The notes under the pieces are model-generated. The model did not search any database. It saw only the letters and a list, made by a program, of their open reading frames with translations, and had not been told where the DNA came from. Shown in pieces: positions 53,043-62,112 of a stretch of DNA of 64,000 nucleotides. The translations under genes were made by a program, and so were the position numbers. Numbering within the stretch: the first letter of the stretch is position 1; every line of letters begins with the position of its first letter. The stretch is from Candidatus Competibacteraceae bacterium. Its GTDB lineage: Bacteria; Bacteroidota; Bacteroidia; CAIKAF01. The stretch lies in contig JACSSC010000025.1 in the NCBI GenBank assembly GCA_014879445.1, positions 1 through 64,000 of the forward strand, read 5' to 3'.

Positions 53043-54704
53043 CTAATTGCCAACAATTACTTTTTCAATCATTGAGAAATCAGGATAAGTCAGATAAATA
53101 AAATATGCCCCTTGTGATAAAAAAGAAACATCCATGAAGGTATTGGGCTGAGCATTCTCATACAATATTTTTCCGTCCAATGTGAAAAGCTTAATATGGT
53201 TGGGAACAACATTAAAAACAACAACACCATGCATCACGGGATTGGGATAAAAAGCATGAGCTTGACTTTCAGACATAGCAGGCAATGAAGCAAAGCCCAT
53301 GCTAATCTTTGTCCAATACACATCCCATGATCCGGTATTAAGTAGTGTAGTATTGCCAAATTTCATATTAGATCCTTCGAAATATCCCGTCAAAAATACA
53401 TGGCCAAGAGAATCAGCACAAATAGCGTTCCCATATCCCCCAGAAAATCCTGTACCACTAAAGCTATAGGCATGTTCGAGCTGACCATTTGTATTGTAAT
53501 GGGCCAAAAAAATATTATCACCAAAAGCAGAGCTAGAAAGTGTGATGCTGCTAAAAGTTAGGGTTGGCGACGTGTACCATCCGGAAATATATGAATTGCC
53601 CATTTTATCGGCAGCAACGCAATATGCCTCGTTTCCTTCTGGGCCAGAAACCGGATTAGTAGCCCACTGAAAATTACCAAGTGCATCGTATTTGCATGTG
53701 AAAACATTATCATAACCGGTATGGCTATTAGTCAAAGTTGTTGATTCAAAATATCCGTACGTGCCATCAAAACAACCGGACACATAGCAATTACCAACAG
53801 CATCAATATCTATGGCATTCCCCCAAACATCATCATTGGCAGAGGCATTAGCATGCTTAGCCCACTGCATATTACCTGAAGTGTCAAGTTTTACGATAAA
53901 TAAATTTTTGGAACCAGATTCAGCATTATTTAAAACATACAAGCCAAAACTAACTGTAGCACTTTCATACACGCCGGTAACGTAACAATTGCCTGCCATA
54001 TCCGCTTTTATTGCCATACCCTGATCATCATCAGCGCCTCCAAATTTCTGCGACCATTCCGTAATACCTAATGAATTAATCTTAGCAAGAAAAATATCTT
54101 TACCTCCTGAATTACTGAGCGGTCCATCACCAAAATTAATAGAAGAGCTGTAGAAATATCCGGTAAAATAAATATTGCCATTATGGTCGCAACTAATTCC
54201 GGCACCTTGTTCATCACTGCTACCGCCATATCCTTTTATCCATTGTGGAGTTCCGGTGTTATTAATTTTCAAAACAAATATATCCGTGTTTCCGGCATTC
54301 ACAATGGTTTGAGAAGCAAAGGTAATAGACGTGCTTTGAAAATATCCGGTAACATATACCTCTCCATTGTTATTCAATGTAATGGCAGCGCCATAATCAT
54401 CCTCATCACCACCTACACTTACAGCCCATATGCATTGACCTGAGGGGCTAAACTTAGCAATAAATATATCTGTGTAGTCGTCCGATGTTGAATTATTAAT
54501 GAGAATGCTATTGCCAAAATCCAAAGAGGCACTTTCAAACCGACCTGTAATATATGTATTACCTATATAATCGACCGCAATTCCATTTCCTTCATCCAAC
54601 TGATTGCCTGAAGCTCTGTTTGCATAATGAATTACTTGACTCCAATACAATTGAGGCAAAAAGCAAAAAAATGTGATTAAAACATAAAAAGAAATCTTAT
54701 TCAT
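53043..54704 (-). CDS. Secreted beta-propeller (SBBP-repeat) protein with T9SS sorting signal
   Basis: A 553-residue protein with a signal peptide and about seven repeats carrying GNxYITGxFxSxxxxF and a following LAKINxxGxxQWA unit, the SBBP beta-propeller pattern. Residues from about 460 to the end form a type A sorting domain (HAFYPNPVMHGVVVF ... GAYFIYLTYPDF). It is exported by the T9SS. Propellers of this type bind other proteins or polysaccharides; no enzyme motif is visible. It lies on the minus strand next to another T9SS cargo of the same orientation (32-base gap), so the two are probably co-transcribed. Confidence 0.9.
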   Translation of the reverse strand: MNKISFYVLITFFCFLPQLYWSQVIHYANRASGNQLDEGNGIAVDYIGNTYITGRFESASLDFGNSILINNSTSDDYTDIFIAKFSPSGQCIWAVSVGGDEDDYGAAITLNNNGEVYVTGYFQSTSITFASQTIVNAGNTDIFVLKINNTGTPQWIKGYGGSSDEQGAGISCDHNGNIYFTGYFYSSSINFGDGPLSNSGGKDIFLAKINSLGITEWSQKFGGADDDQGMAIKADMAGNCYVTGVYESATVSFGLYVLNNAESGSKNLFIVKLDTSGNMQWAKHANASANDDVWGNAIDIDAVGNCYVSGCFDGTYGYFESTTLTNSHTGYDNVFTCKYDALGNFQWATNPVSGPEGNEAYCVAADKMGNSYISGWYTSPTLTFSSITLSSSAFGDNIFLAHYNTNGQLEHAYSFSGTGFSGGYGNAICADSLGHVFLTGYFEGSNMKFGNTTLLNTGSWDVYWTKISMGFASLPAMSESQAHAFYPNPVMHGVVVFNVVPNHIKLFTLDGKILYENAQPNTFMDVSFLSQGAYFIYLTYPDFSMIEKVIVGN

Positions 54705-54736
54705 TGATAATGGATCTGCAGAAAAAAATTACAGTA

Positions 54737-55867
54737 TTACTTAACAGCAATTTTACCGCGATTCACAACTCTATCGCCGTCTGTAATTTCATACACATAC
54801 AAACCGGTTGGCAATAAAGGAAGCTGAATTTGTTGCATGGATTGCATTATCGTTGTAAAAACAATTCTGCCCTGCAAATCAGTTAAACGGAATGTATGAT
54901 TTGCAAGATTAGTTTCTGACTGAATAGAAATCATGCCTTCTGTAGGATTAGGAAAAACCGAAACAGCTATCATACTCTCTTCAGCCATGCCTAAACCTAT
55001 TTGTGATGCATCACTTTTAAAGCGTGCACTAATAGGTGCATTGCTATGATTTACATCAATGGCACAAAGACCAAATTTTTCGCCATTCGCATACCAAGTA
55101 TATATACGGTTTGTATCCAGCATCACACCTGCCAAATTGGGATTAATAAGTTGAAGTAAAAAATCGGGAGCCAAACTCCAACCTGAAGGAATATTTAAAA
55201 AAGGAGGGCAATTGATAGGATTCGGTGCAAAAATAAATACAGAATCACGTGTTTGCTCTTCGCTGTATGCTCGTAATACACTTGAATAAGTTCCAGTAGG
55301 CAATTGCAATGAGCCAGAAGCATCAAATGTAACCAACATGTTAGTATGACGAACCAACATGGCAGAGTCAATCGTAATCTGACAAGTCAAGATATTAGTA
55401 TCTACTCCCAAATAACTGGTTTCGGCAAATGAAGATTGTGTGCTAAAAGAAGTGCTGAGAGAAGCCGGAAATTCTAGATATTTGAATGGTGGATTGTATT
55501 GCACGTCAGAAGCAATCGGTCCAAAAGCAAAATAAAAACCTAAATTATACACAGCTGATGATGTTTTTTCAAAAAAGAAAACACCTTCGTTTGATGCAAT
55601 GGCTAAGTTTGCCGTTGGATAATTCGAACTATTAGGCAAAGTAGTCGGATTCAGAAAAAAGAGCGTATCTAATGTTTCAGTATTTAAAGAAGAGAAATCC
55701 CATGTTTGCCCTGAACCTGAAGCTCCAACAGACACGCCTGGTGTTTGATCCATTCCCATATACACCTGATCGCCGACGTTGCCAAAATCAGATGATGTAA
55801 TTGTTTGTGCAAACATAATGGATGCAGAAAGCAGGGATAATCCCATTGTGTAAAAGTACTTTTTCAT
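54737..55867 (-). CDS. Secreted protein of unknown function with T9SS type A sorting signal
   Basis: A 376-residue protein with a signal peptide ending near IMFAQ and a sorting domain (IAVSVFPNPTEGMISIQ ... GLYVYEITDGDRVVNRGKIAVK) of about 75 residues. The intervening domain (about 20-295) is beta-rich, with SGSGQTWDFSSLN near the start, a motif frequent in Bacteroidota surface proteins. No catalytic residues are evident. Located upstream of the propeller gene, both cargos may act together at the cell surface. Function is unknown. Confidence 0.87.
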   Translation of the reverse strand: MKKYFYTMGLSLLSASIMFAQTITSSDFGNVGDQVYMGMDQTPGVSVGASGSGQTWDFSSLNTETLDTLFFLNPTTLPNSSNYPTANLAIASNEGVFFFEKTSSAVYNLGFYFAFGPIASDVQYNPPFKYLEFPASLSTSFSTQSSFAETSYLGVDTNILTCQITIDSAMLVRHTNMLVTFDASGSLQLPTGTYSSVLRAYSEEQTRDSVFIFAPNPINCPPFLNIPSGWSLAPDFLLQLINPNLAGVMLDTNRIYTWYANGEKFGLCAIDVNHSNAPISARFKSDASQIGLGMAEESMIAVSVFPNPTEGMISIQSETNLANHTFRLTDLQGRIVFTTIMQSMQQIQLPLLPTGLYVYEITDGDRVVNRGKIAVK

Positions 55868-55943
55868 ATTATATCATAATTAATATAACCCAAATGTAAA
55901 GCTTTTTGTGCAGATCTTACATGATGATATTAAAAAACTTAGC

Positions 55944-57347
55944 TCACTTTAACTTTTTAGTAAGCAATACTATATTTTCAACATGATGAGAATGTGGGAA
56001 CATATCAACCGGCTGAACGGCTTCAATGTGATAATATTGTGTCAAAAATGATAGATCGCGTGCCTGAGTTGCAGGGTTGCAGCTTACATAAACGATACGA
56101 CTGGCTCCGGATTGATTCAAAATGTGTATAACACCAGCATGCATGCCAGCACGAGGTGGATCTGTGATGACAACATCGGGCTTGCCATGCTTTTCAAACA
56201 AAGTTGGTGTAAATACATCTTTCATATCTCCGGCATAAAACGAAATATTGGCAATACCATTGAGTTTGGCATTCTCACAAGCATCATCTATAGCATCTTG
56301 CACATACTCAACCCCAACAACATGCTTGGCACGACGAGCCACATAGCATGCAATTGTACCTGTTCCGGTATATAAATCATATACAGTTTCATCGTTACGG
56401 ATATCAGCCAAATTGCTAACTGCTTGATATAGTAATTCGGCCTGTAATGTATTCGTTTGAAAAAACGATTTAGGACGAATCTGAAAAGTCAGATTATCTA
56501 TCATTTCAGTAAGAAAAGGCATACCTTTATACAAATGCACCGGCAAGTCGTGTATTGAATCATTCTTTTTAGTATTCAAAACATAATGAAGCGAAACAAT
56601 TTGGGGGAAGGCGTCGGCTAATGATTTCATCATATCAATAGCCATATCAGGAATATCAACACCAAGAATCAGCACAATCATCCACTCGCCACGACGGTTA
56701 TTACGAAAAATAACATTTCGCAACAATCCCTCTTGTTGGCGTATATCATAAAAAGAAAGTTGATGAGTAATGGCATAGGTTCGGATAAAATTCCGCATTT
56801 GGTTAGAGAGTTCATCCTGCAAGTAACACGACTGTATATCAAGAATCTTATCAAATCTGCCTGGCACATGAAATCCTAATGCAGGTTGAGGTATAACACC
56901 TTGTAACATTTCTTCTTGTGTAAGCCATTTCTTATGGCTGAAGGAAAATTCCAATTTATTTCTGTAATGTGTGGTTTTAGCGGATGACATGATAGGGCGC
57001 GGAGTTAGAATGTCTAATTTTCCGACATGCACCAATTGTTCTGTAACCTGTTTTTGTTTAAAAAGAAGTTGTTCGTTATACAAAACATGTTGCCACTTAC
57101 AACCGCCACATTGGCCAAAGTGAAGGCAAAATGGCTGAGTACGCTTAGCCGATGGATGAATTAATCTGACCAGCGATGCTTCAGCATAGTTTTTTTTTTC
57201 TCTGTAAACTTCTATATCAGCAACATCTCCAGGCACAACACTTTTAACAAAAATCACTTTCCCGTCATATCGGGCTACAGAAACCCCCTCTGCGGCAAAA
57301 TCAGCAATGGAAATGCCTTCGATTAAGTAAGGTGTTCTTTTCTTCAT
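55944..57347 (-). CDS. rlmD: 23S rRNA (uracil-5-)-methyltransferase, RlmD/RumA family
   Basis: A 467-residue protein with an N-terminal TRAM domain (IEGISIADFAAEGVSVARYD), an iron-sulfur cysteine set (CLHFGQCGGCKWQ plus a later Cys) and the methyltransferase domain (VYDLYTGTGTIACYVARRA, VVITDPPRAGMH, and the catalytic Cys in YVSCNPATQARDL). It methylates a uracil in 23S rRNA using SAM, with a covalent Cys intermediate (U1939 in E. coli). It is cytoplasmic. The gene is alone in its orientation. Confidence 0.94.
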   Translation of the reverse strand: MKKRTPYLIEGISIADFAAEGVSVARYDGKVIFVKSVVPGDVADIEVYREKKNYAEASLVRLIHPSAKRTQPFCLHFGQCGGCKWQHVLYNEQLLFKQKQVTEQLVHVGKLDILTPRPIMSSAKTTHYRNKLEFSFSHKKWLTQEEMLQGVIPQPALGFHVPGRFDKILDIQSCYLQDELSNQMRNFIRTYAITHQLSFYDIRQQEGLLRNVIFRNNRRGEWMIVLILGVDIPDMAIDMMKSLADAFPQIVSLHYVLNTKKNDSIHDLPVHLYKGMPFLTEMIDNLTFQIRPKSFFQTNTLQAELLYQAVSNLADIRNDETVYDLYTGTGTIACYVARRAKHVVGVEYVQDAIDDACENAKLNGIANISFYAGDMKDVFTPTLFEKHGKPDVVITDPPRAGMHAGVIHILNQSGASRIVYVSCNPATQARDLSFLTQYYHIEAVQPVDMFPHSHHVENIVLLTKKLK

Positions 57348-57459
57348 CAGGGCTCAAACTTACCAAAGATTTTGATTGTAACCTGCAAAAAACAGCAAAA
57401 GGCATATTGTGATAATTATGTTGTAATTTTGTTTACCATTGCATTGAAAAAAGCAGCTT

Positions 57460-58653
57460 ATGATAGAGATAGCCGAAAGAGTAAAATACATGTCAGAATC
57501 TGAAACATTAGCCATGGCTCGAATGAGTCGTGAGTTGAGAGCAAAGGGACATGATGTCATCAGCTTGAGTTTAGGAGAGCCCGATTTTGACACACCTGAT
57601 TTTATAAAGCAAGCAGCTCACGAGGCCATTGATCAAAACTATTCGCATTATACACCTGTGGCCGGATACGACGAATTATTAGAAGCCATTTGCGAAAAGT
57701 TTACACGCGACAATGATCTTCACTATCAAAAAAATCAGGTTGTAGTATCAACCGGTGCTAAGCAGTGTATTGCCAATACCATGCTGGCGCTGGTGAATCC
57801 CGGTGATGAAGTATTGATGCCCGCCCCTTACTGGGTAAGTTATCGCGAAATAATTAGGTTAGCCGGTGGTATTCCAGTTGAAATATTTGCACCGATTGAA
57901 GCTGATTTCAAAATAACGCCCGAACAACTCCAAATGGCTATTACTCCTAAAGCAAAGGTTTTGATATTTAGCAGCCCTTCTAACCCTACCGGTTCGCTTT
58001 ATACACGAAATGAGTTGATAGCACTTTCTGAAGTGATTAAAAATGCACCTTGGCTCACGGTTATTTCAGATGAAATTTATGAACTCATCAACTACGATGG
58101 CCAGCATACAAGTATTGGCAGCATACAAGGCATGCAAGATCAGGTTGTAACTATTAACGGATTAAGCAAAGGGTTTGCCATGACAGGGTGGCGCCTCGGA
58201 TATATGGGTGCTCCTACTGCCATAGCACAGGCCTGCATTAAAATTCAGGGACAAGTTACTTCTGCCACTTGCTCTATTACACAAAGAGCTGCCATTGCCG
58301 CTTTAAAAGCAAATCCGCAACAAATGATGTATATGAAAGATGAGTTTGAAAGACGGCGTAATATCGCATACAAACTTCTTTCAGAAATGGATGGCCTGAA
58401 ACTAAACAAGCCCTCCGGTGCTTACTATTTTTTTGTTGATATCAGCCATTATCTTGGCAAAAAAGTCGGCTCAACTGTTCTTCATTCTGCAGATGATTTT
58501 TGTCAGTACCTCCTGCATGATGCATACGTTGCTACTGTTCCCGGTTCGGCATTTGGTGCTTCCAATTATGTTCGCATTTCCTTTTCAACTACTGAATCAC
58601 TAATTCGTGAAGCCATTGAAAGAATCAAAAAATCTCTTTCAAAAATCTCCTAA
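57460..58653 (+). CDS. Pyridoxal-phosphate-dependent aminotransferase (aspartate-type, class I)
   Basis: A 397-residue class I/II aminotransferase: SLSLGEPDFDTPDFIKQAA near the N-terminus, SNPTGSLYTRNEL, SDEIYELINYDG, and the PLP lysine in NGLSKGFAMTGWRLGYMG. The arginine that binds the substrate carboxylate lies near the end (FGASNYVRISFSTTE). The pattern is that of thermophilic-type aspartate aminotransferases (AspC/AspB) that use aspartate and 2-oxoglutarate; related enzymes accept other amino acids. A TAATTTTG box at 57424-57431 lies upstream. It is cytoplasmic. Confidence 0.92.
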   Translation: MIEIAERVKYMSESETLAMARMSRELRAKGHDVISLSLGEPDFDTPDFIKQAAHEAIDQNYSHYTPVAGYDELLEAICEKFTRDNDLHYQKNQVVVSTGAKQCIANTMLALVNPGDEVLMPAPYWVSYREIIRLAGGIPVEIFAPIEADFKITPEQLQMAITPKAKVLIFSSPSNPTGSLYTRNELIALSEVIKNAPWLTVISDEIYELINYDGQHTSIGSIQGMQDQVVTINGLSKGFAMTGWRLGYMGAPTAIAQACIKIQGQVTSATCSITQRAAIAALKANPQQMMYMKDEFERRRNIAYKLLSEMDGLKLNKPSGAYYFFVDISHYLGKKVGSTVLHSADDFCQYLLHDAYVATVPGSAFGASNYVRISFSTTESLIREAIERIKKSLSKIS

Positions 58654-58722
58654 CTTTGATTCATATAAATTGTATTTTATATAATCCTTTTGTAATAGTT
58701 TCTAATTAATAACAACTCTTAA

Positions 58723-60567
58723 ATGCCCATAAATAAGGCATTAGCCCGAATAAAAGAAAATTTCAACCTGTTCATCTACCCCGGAAGAACAAAGGTGTTG
58801 AACGTATTGCGATTTTTACGACTCTTTGTTTCATCTTTCATGGTTGGCTCTTTGGTATATTATTATGGTTTCCCACAAGAAGAGGGAGCTATTGCCACAC
58901 ATATTATCCTTATTCGTTCCAGTTTTATTTTTTTTATTCTTAGTTATGTCATCCGACTTTTTTTCGAATTCGAAGTAATTAGATTTATTAAAGCAAATTG
59001 GTTTGAAGGGGGTTTCATGCTTTTCCTTTTTCTCGATTTAATTAGTTATTTCTTTGTGGGGCAATCCATTTTTAAACTTATTTTTGAAGGATTAGCTACT
59101 GAAAGTGCTATCAATATATTTGGTGTATTCACGCAAATTTGCTTATTACTGATTGTATTAATGGAATTTGGAAAAGCAAGCCAACGATTAACTTATCTAA
59201 AGATTAATCCATCAATACTTTTTATTGCCTCATTTCTAATACTCATTGTAGGTGGCGCATCATTACTTATGATGCCAGAGATGACAGCAGACGGACAAGG
59301 TATGCCATTTCTGAATGCCCTTTTTACTGCCACAAGTGCCTCCTGTGTAACAGGATTGATTGTTGTTGATACAGCTACTTACTTTTCATTTAAAGGAATA
59401 GTTCTTATTATTTTGCTGGTTCAATTAGGCGGATTAAATATTATTTCATTTGCCACATTCTTTGCTGCCTTTTCTAAAAAAGGGATTGGGCTACGTCATC
59501 ATACCATCATCAAAGATTTTATGAGCTACGACTCACTATCAAGCACACATGGCCTTTTAAAGCGAGTTGTGATTATGACATTCGTGATTGAATTGTTCGG
59601 CTCAATACTAATTTTTTTAACTTGGGATTCCAGAATTCCATTCGAAAATACAGGACAAAAAATTTTTTACTCTGTATTTCATTCCATTTCTGCATTCAAT
59701 AATGCCGGATTCTCTACCTTCTCCAATGGACTTTTTGAGCCCATTGTTCGCGAATCTTATTATTTACATGTAGTGGTTGCAGGCCTCATTTTTATGGGAG
59801 GTTTAGGCATTCCTGTTCTCAATGATATACTCGACCCCAATAACCTTCGCCAACGAATGCTATTCCCATGGAAACGATTACAGCTCTCAACCCGAATCGC
59901 ATTATATACATCAATTATTTTGATTATTGTTGGGGCGCTAATTTTTTATTTTGCTGAAGTTCAGAACCCATACCAAAACTCCGAAGGAGGTATGGGCGAA
60001 TTATCTTTTTTTGGACAATTAGTTACTTCCTTTTTTCAAAGTATTAGTACCCGAACGGCTGGATTTAACACTACCAATGTTGCATTACTTTCTACGCCGG
60101 TTTTATTGATTTTTTTATTGATGATGTTTATTGGAGCTTCTTCTGGTGGTACAGGAGGTGGTATCAAAACTTCAACATTTGCCGTTATTTTTTTATCGGC
60201 AATTGCTACTATTCGCGGCAAAAAATTTGTAGAAGTGTACAAACATACCATTTCATCCGAATTGCTATATAAGGCATTTTCTATCTTCCTTTTTTCACTT
60301 TCAGTAGTTTTTGTTGCTACGGTAATTCTTTCCATTACCGACCCAAATATTAGTTTAATCCAGTTGGTATTTGAGGAAGTTTCTGCTTTTGCTACAGTTG
60401 GCCTTTCAACAGGGATAACTGCTCAGTTATCCGACCCTGGGAAAGTGGTATTAATTGCCTCCATGTTTATTGGACGCGTGGGCGTTCTTACTCTTGCCTT
60501 TGCACTTAGTAAGAAAACCATCTCTACCAGCTACAAGTATCCCGACGGATATGTAATGATTGGTTAA
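58723..60567 (+). CDS. trkH: TrkH-family potassium uptake channel subunit
   Basis: A 614-residue integral membrane protein with the four selectivity-filter loops: TSASCVTGLIVVD, FNNAGFSTF, STRTAGFNTTN and FATVGLSTGIT, each around a conserved glycine. An extra N-terminal region of about 150 residues has further membrane helices, typical of Bacteroidota TrkH. It takes up K+ with TrkA-type nucleotide-binding partners, which are not adjacent here. No signs of truncation. Confidence 0.94.
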   Translation: MPINKALARIKENFNLFIYPGRTKVLNVLRFLRLFVSSFMVGSLVYYYGFPQEEGAIATHIILIRSSFIFFILSYVIRLFFEFEVIRFIKANWFEGGFMLFLFLDLISYFFVGQSIFKLIFEGLATESAINIFGVFTQICLLLIVLMEFGKASQRLTYLKINPSILFIASFLILIVGGASLLMMPEMTADGQGMPFLNALFTATSASCVTGLIVVDTATYFSFKGIVLIILLVQLGGLNIISFATFFAAFSKKGIGLRHHTIIKDFMSYDSLSSTHGLLKRVVIMTFVIELFGSILIFLTWDSRIPFENTGQKIFYSVFHSISAFNNAGFSTFSNGLFEPIVRESYYLHVVVAGLIFMGGLGIPVLNDILDPNNLRQRMLFPWKRLQLSTRIALYTSIILIIVGALIFYFAEVQNPYQNSEGGMGELSFFGQLVTSFFQSISTRTAGFNTTNVALLSTPVLLIFLLMMFIGASSGGTGGGIKTSTFAVIFLSAIATIRGKKFVEVYKHTISSELLYKAFSIFLFSLSVVFVATVILSITDPNISLIQLVFEEVSAFATVGLSTGITAQLSDPGKVVLIASMFIGRVGVLTLAFALSKKTISTSYKYPDGYVMIG

Positions 60568-60592
60568 ATCCTGCTGATTATTGCTATCTTTG
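60560..60592 (+). promoter_or_regulatory. Promoter of the menaquinone methyltransferase/porT operon
   Basis: TTG (60560-60562)-N22-TATCTTTG (60585-60592) matches the Bacteroidota consensus and lies 22 bases before the GTG at 60615. The -33 element overlaps the end of trkH. Confidence 0.6.
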
Positions 60593-60614
60593 CGCCCATT
60601 AACTTAATTAAAAA

Positions 60615-61337
60615 GTGAACGTCACTCCGATAAAAGATTCAGACAAATCGAAGAAAGAACAAGTAGCTGATATGTTTGACAACATTTCTCAACGCTATGA
60701 TTTCTTAAATCATTTTCTCTCTTTGGGCATAGACCGGCTATGGCGAAAACAACTGGTCAAAATGGTTCAAAATGATAAACCTCGTTCTATAATAGACGTA
60801 GCAACTGGAACCGGCGATTTGGCTATCGCTTTAGCTAAAACATATCCCGATGTTATTGAAGGTATTGATATTTCCGAAGGAATGCTCTCCGTTGGAAGAA
60901 AGAAAATTGAGAAACAAAATTTGGCTGTTCCCATTCATTTGCAATGGGGCGACTCTGAAAATATTCCATTTGATGATAATTCGTTTGATGTTGCCACCGC
61001 AGCATTTGGTGTTCGAAATTTTGAAAACCCGCTTAAAGGCCTCAAAGAAATGCACCGCGTTCTCAAACCTGGAGGGAAAATATATGTACTTGAATTCTCT
61101 CAACCAAGCTCATTCCCGTTTAAACAAATCTACACTTTTTATTTTCGACATATATTACCGCTGTGGGGCAGATTAGTTTCTAAACATGCATCGGCTTATT
61201 CATACTTGCCTGAAAGCGTTCAGGCCTTTCCGTATGGAAAGAACTTTACCGATTTACTGGCAATTGCCGGATTTAAACAAACGGGAATCAGGCAGTTAAC
61301 CTTTGGCGTTGCCAGTATATACACCGGAATAAAATAA
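60615..61337 (+). CDS. ubiE: Demethylmenaquinone methyltransferase (UbiE/MenG family)
   Basis: A 240-residue SAM-dependent methyltransferase starting with GTG. Motifs: VADMFDNISQRYDFLNHFLS, IDVATGTGDLAIALA (SAM site), FGVRNFENPLKGLKEMHRVLKPGG and the C-terminal FGVASIYTGIK. In organisms with menaquinone as the only quinone it does the last methylation of menaquinone synthesis. It is directly upstream of porT, a conserved neighbourhood in Bacteroidota. It is the first gene of the promoter-driven group. Confidence 0.94.
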   Translation: MNVTPIKDSDKSKKEQVADMFDNISQRYDFLNHFLSLGIDRLWRKQLVKMVQNDKPRSIIDVATGTGDLAIALAKTYPDVIEGIDISEGMLSVGRKKIEKQNLAVPIHLQWGDSENIPFDDNSFDVATAAFGVRNFENPLKGLKEMHRVLKPGGKIYVLEFSQPSSFPFKQIYTFYFRHILPLWGRLVSKHASAYSYLPESVQAFPYGKNFTDLLAIAGFKQTGIRQLTFGVASIYTGIK

Positions 61338-61368
61338 AATCGTTGTATCTTCGTTAACAAACCTGAGT

Positions 61369-62112
61369 TTGAAAGTGTTTCGAAAAATTAATCATACACG
61401 TATTTTTTTACTGAGTTGCCTACTTTTGATTTTAGTTGGCGAAGGCACCGCGCAGGTGCGTCAACGCAAACAAAAAAGAATTTCTGCCGAGAATATGCCT
61501 AAATATGATAGACGCATGTTTCACTTCGGTATCAACCTTGGCATGAATCTTAACTGGTTAGCTATTCGCCCCATCGCCGACTTGCGTTCGCTCAGCCCAG
61601 ACACTATATATTCTGTAAACTATTTAATTCAGCCCGGCTTTACAATGGGAATCGAAACCAATCTGCGGCTCAGCAATCATTTCGACCTGCGATTCACACC
61701 TACTCTAACTTTGGGTTCAAAATCTATCGTTTACCAACGACCTAGAGGAGTCGTTAATCAACTTGATGTAGAATCTACACTACTAGAATTTCCTTTATAT
61801 ATCAAATTCAAATCCGTTCGCCTTACCAATTGGCGCGCCTATGTCATAGGTGGTGGCAAATACATTTACGATCTTTCTAACAAGATCAATGCAGATGATG
61901 CAAGTGAATATCCTGTAAAACTTCGCCCACATGATGTTACGGCTGAAGTAGGATTTGGTATGGATTTTTATCTTCCTTATTTTAAATTCTCAACTCAGGT
62001 TAAGGCCTCTTTTGGTTTTCTGGATTTAAAACATCCGGAAAACAATGTGTTTAACAATGCCATTGACCACATGAACTCACGTTCTGTGTTCATTCAGTTT
62101 CTATTTGAATAA
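61369..62112 (+). CDS. porT: PorT-family outer-membrane protein (type IX secretion/gliding)
   Basis: A 247-residue protein with a signal peptide (ILLSCLLLILVGEGTAQ type) and a beta-barrel rich in F, Y and alternating polar residues: FHFGINLGMNLNWLAI, FTPTLTLGSKSIVYQ, YVIGGGKYIYDL. The size and its place after ubiE agree with PorT, needed in Porphyromonas for T9SS secretion. The start codon is TTG at 61369; GTG at 61375 is an alternative. The stop overlaps the next gene's ATG (TAATG), showing coupling. Together with PorP/SprF and the cargo genes it supports a working T9SS in this organism. Confidence 0.88.
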   Translation: MKVFRKINHTRIFLLSCLLLILVGEGTAQVRQRKQKRISAENMPKYDRRMFHFGINLGMNLNWLAIRPIADLRSLSPDTIYSVNYLIQPGFTMGIETNLRLSNHFDLRFTPTLTLGSKSIVYQRPRGVVNQLDVESTLLEFPLYIKFKSVRLTNWRAYVIGGGKYIYDLSNKINADDASEYPVKLRPHDVTAEVGFGMDFYLPYFKFSTQVKASFGFLDLKHPENNVFNNAIDHMNSRSVFIQFLFE

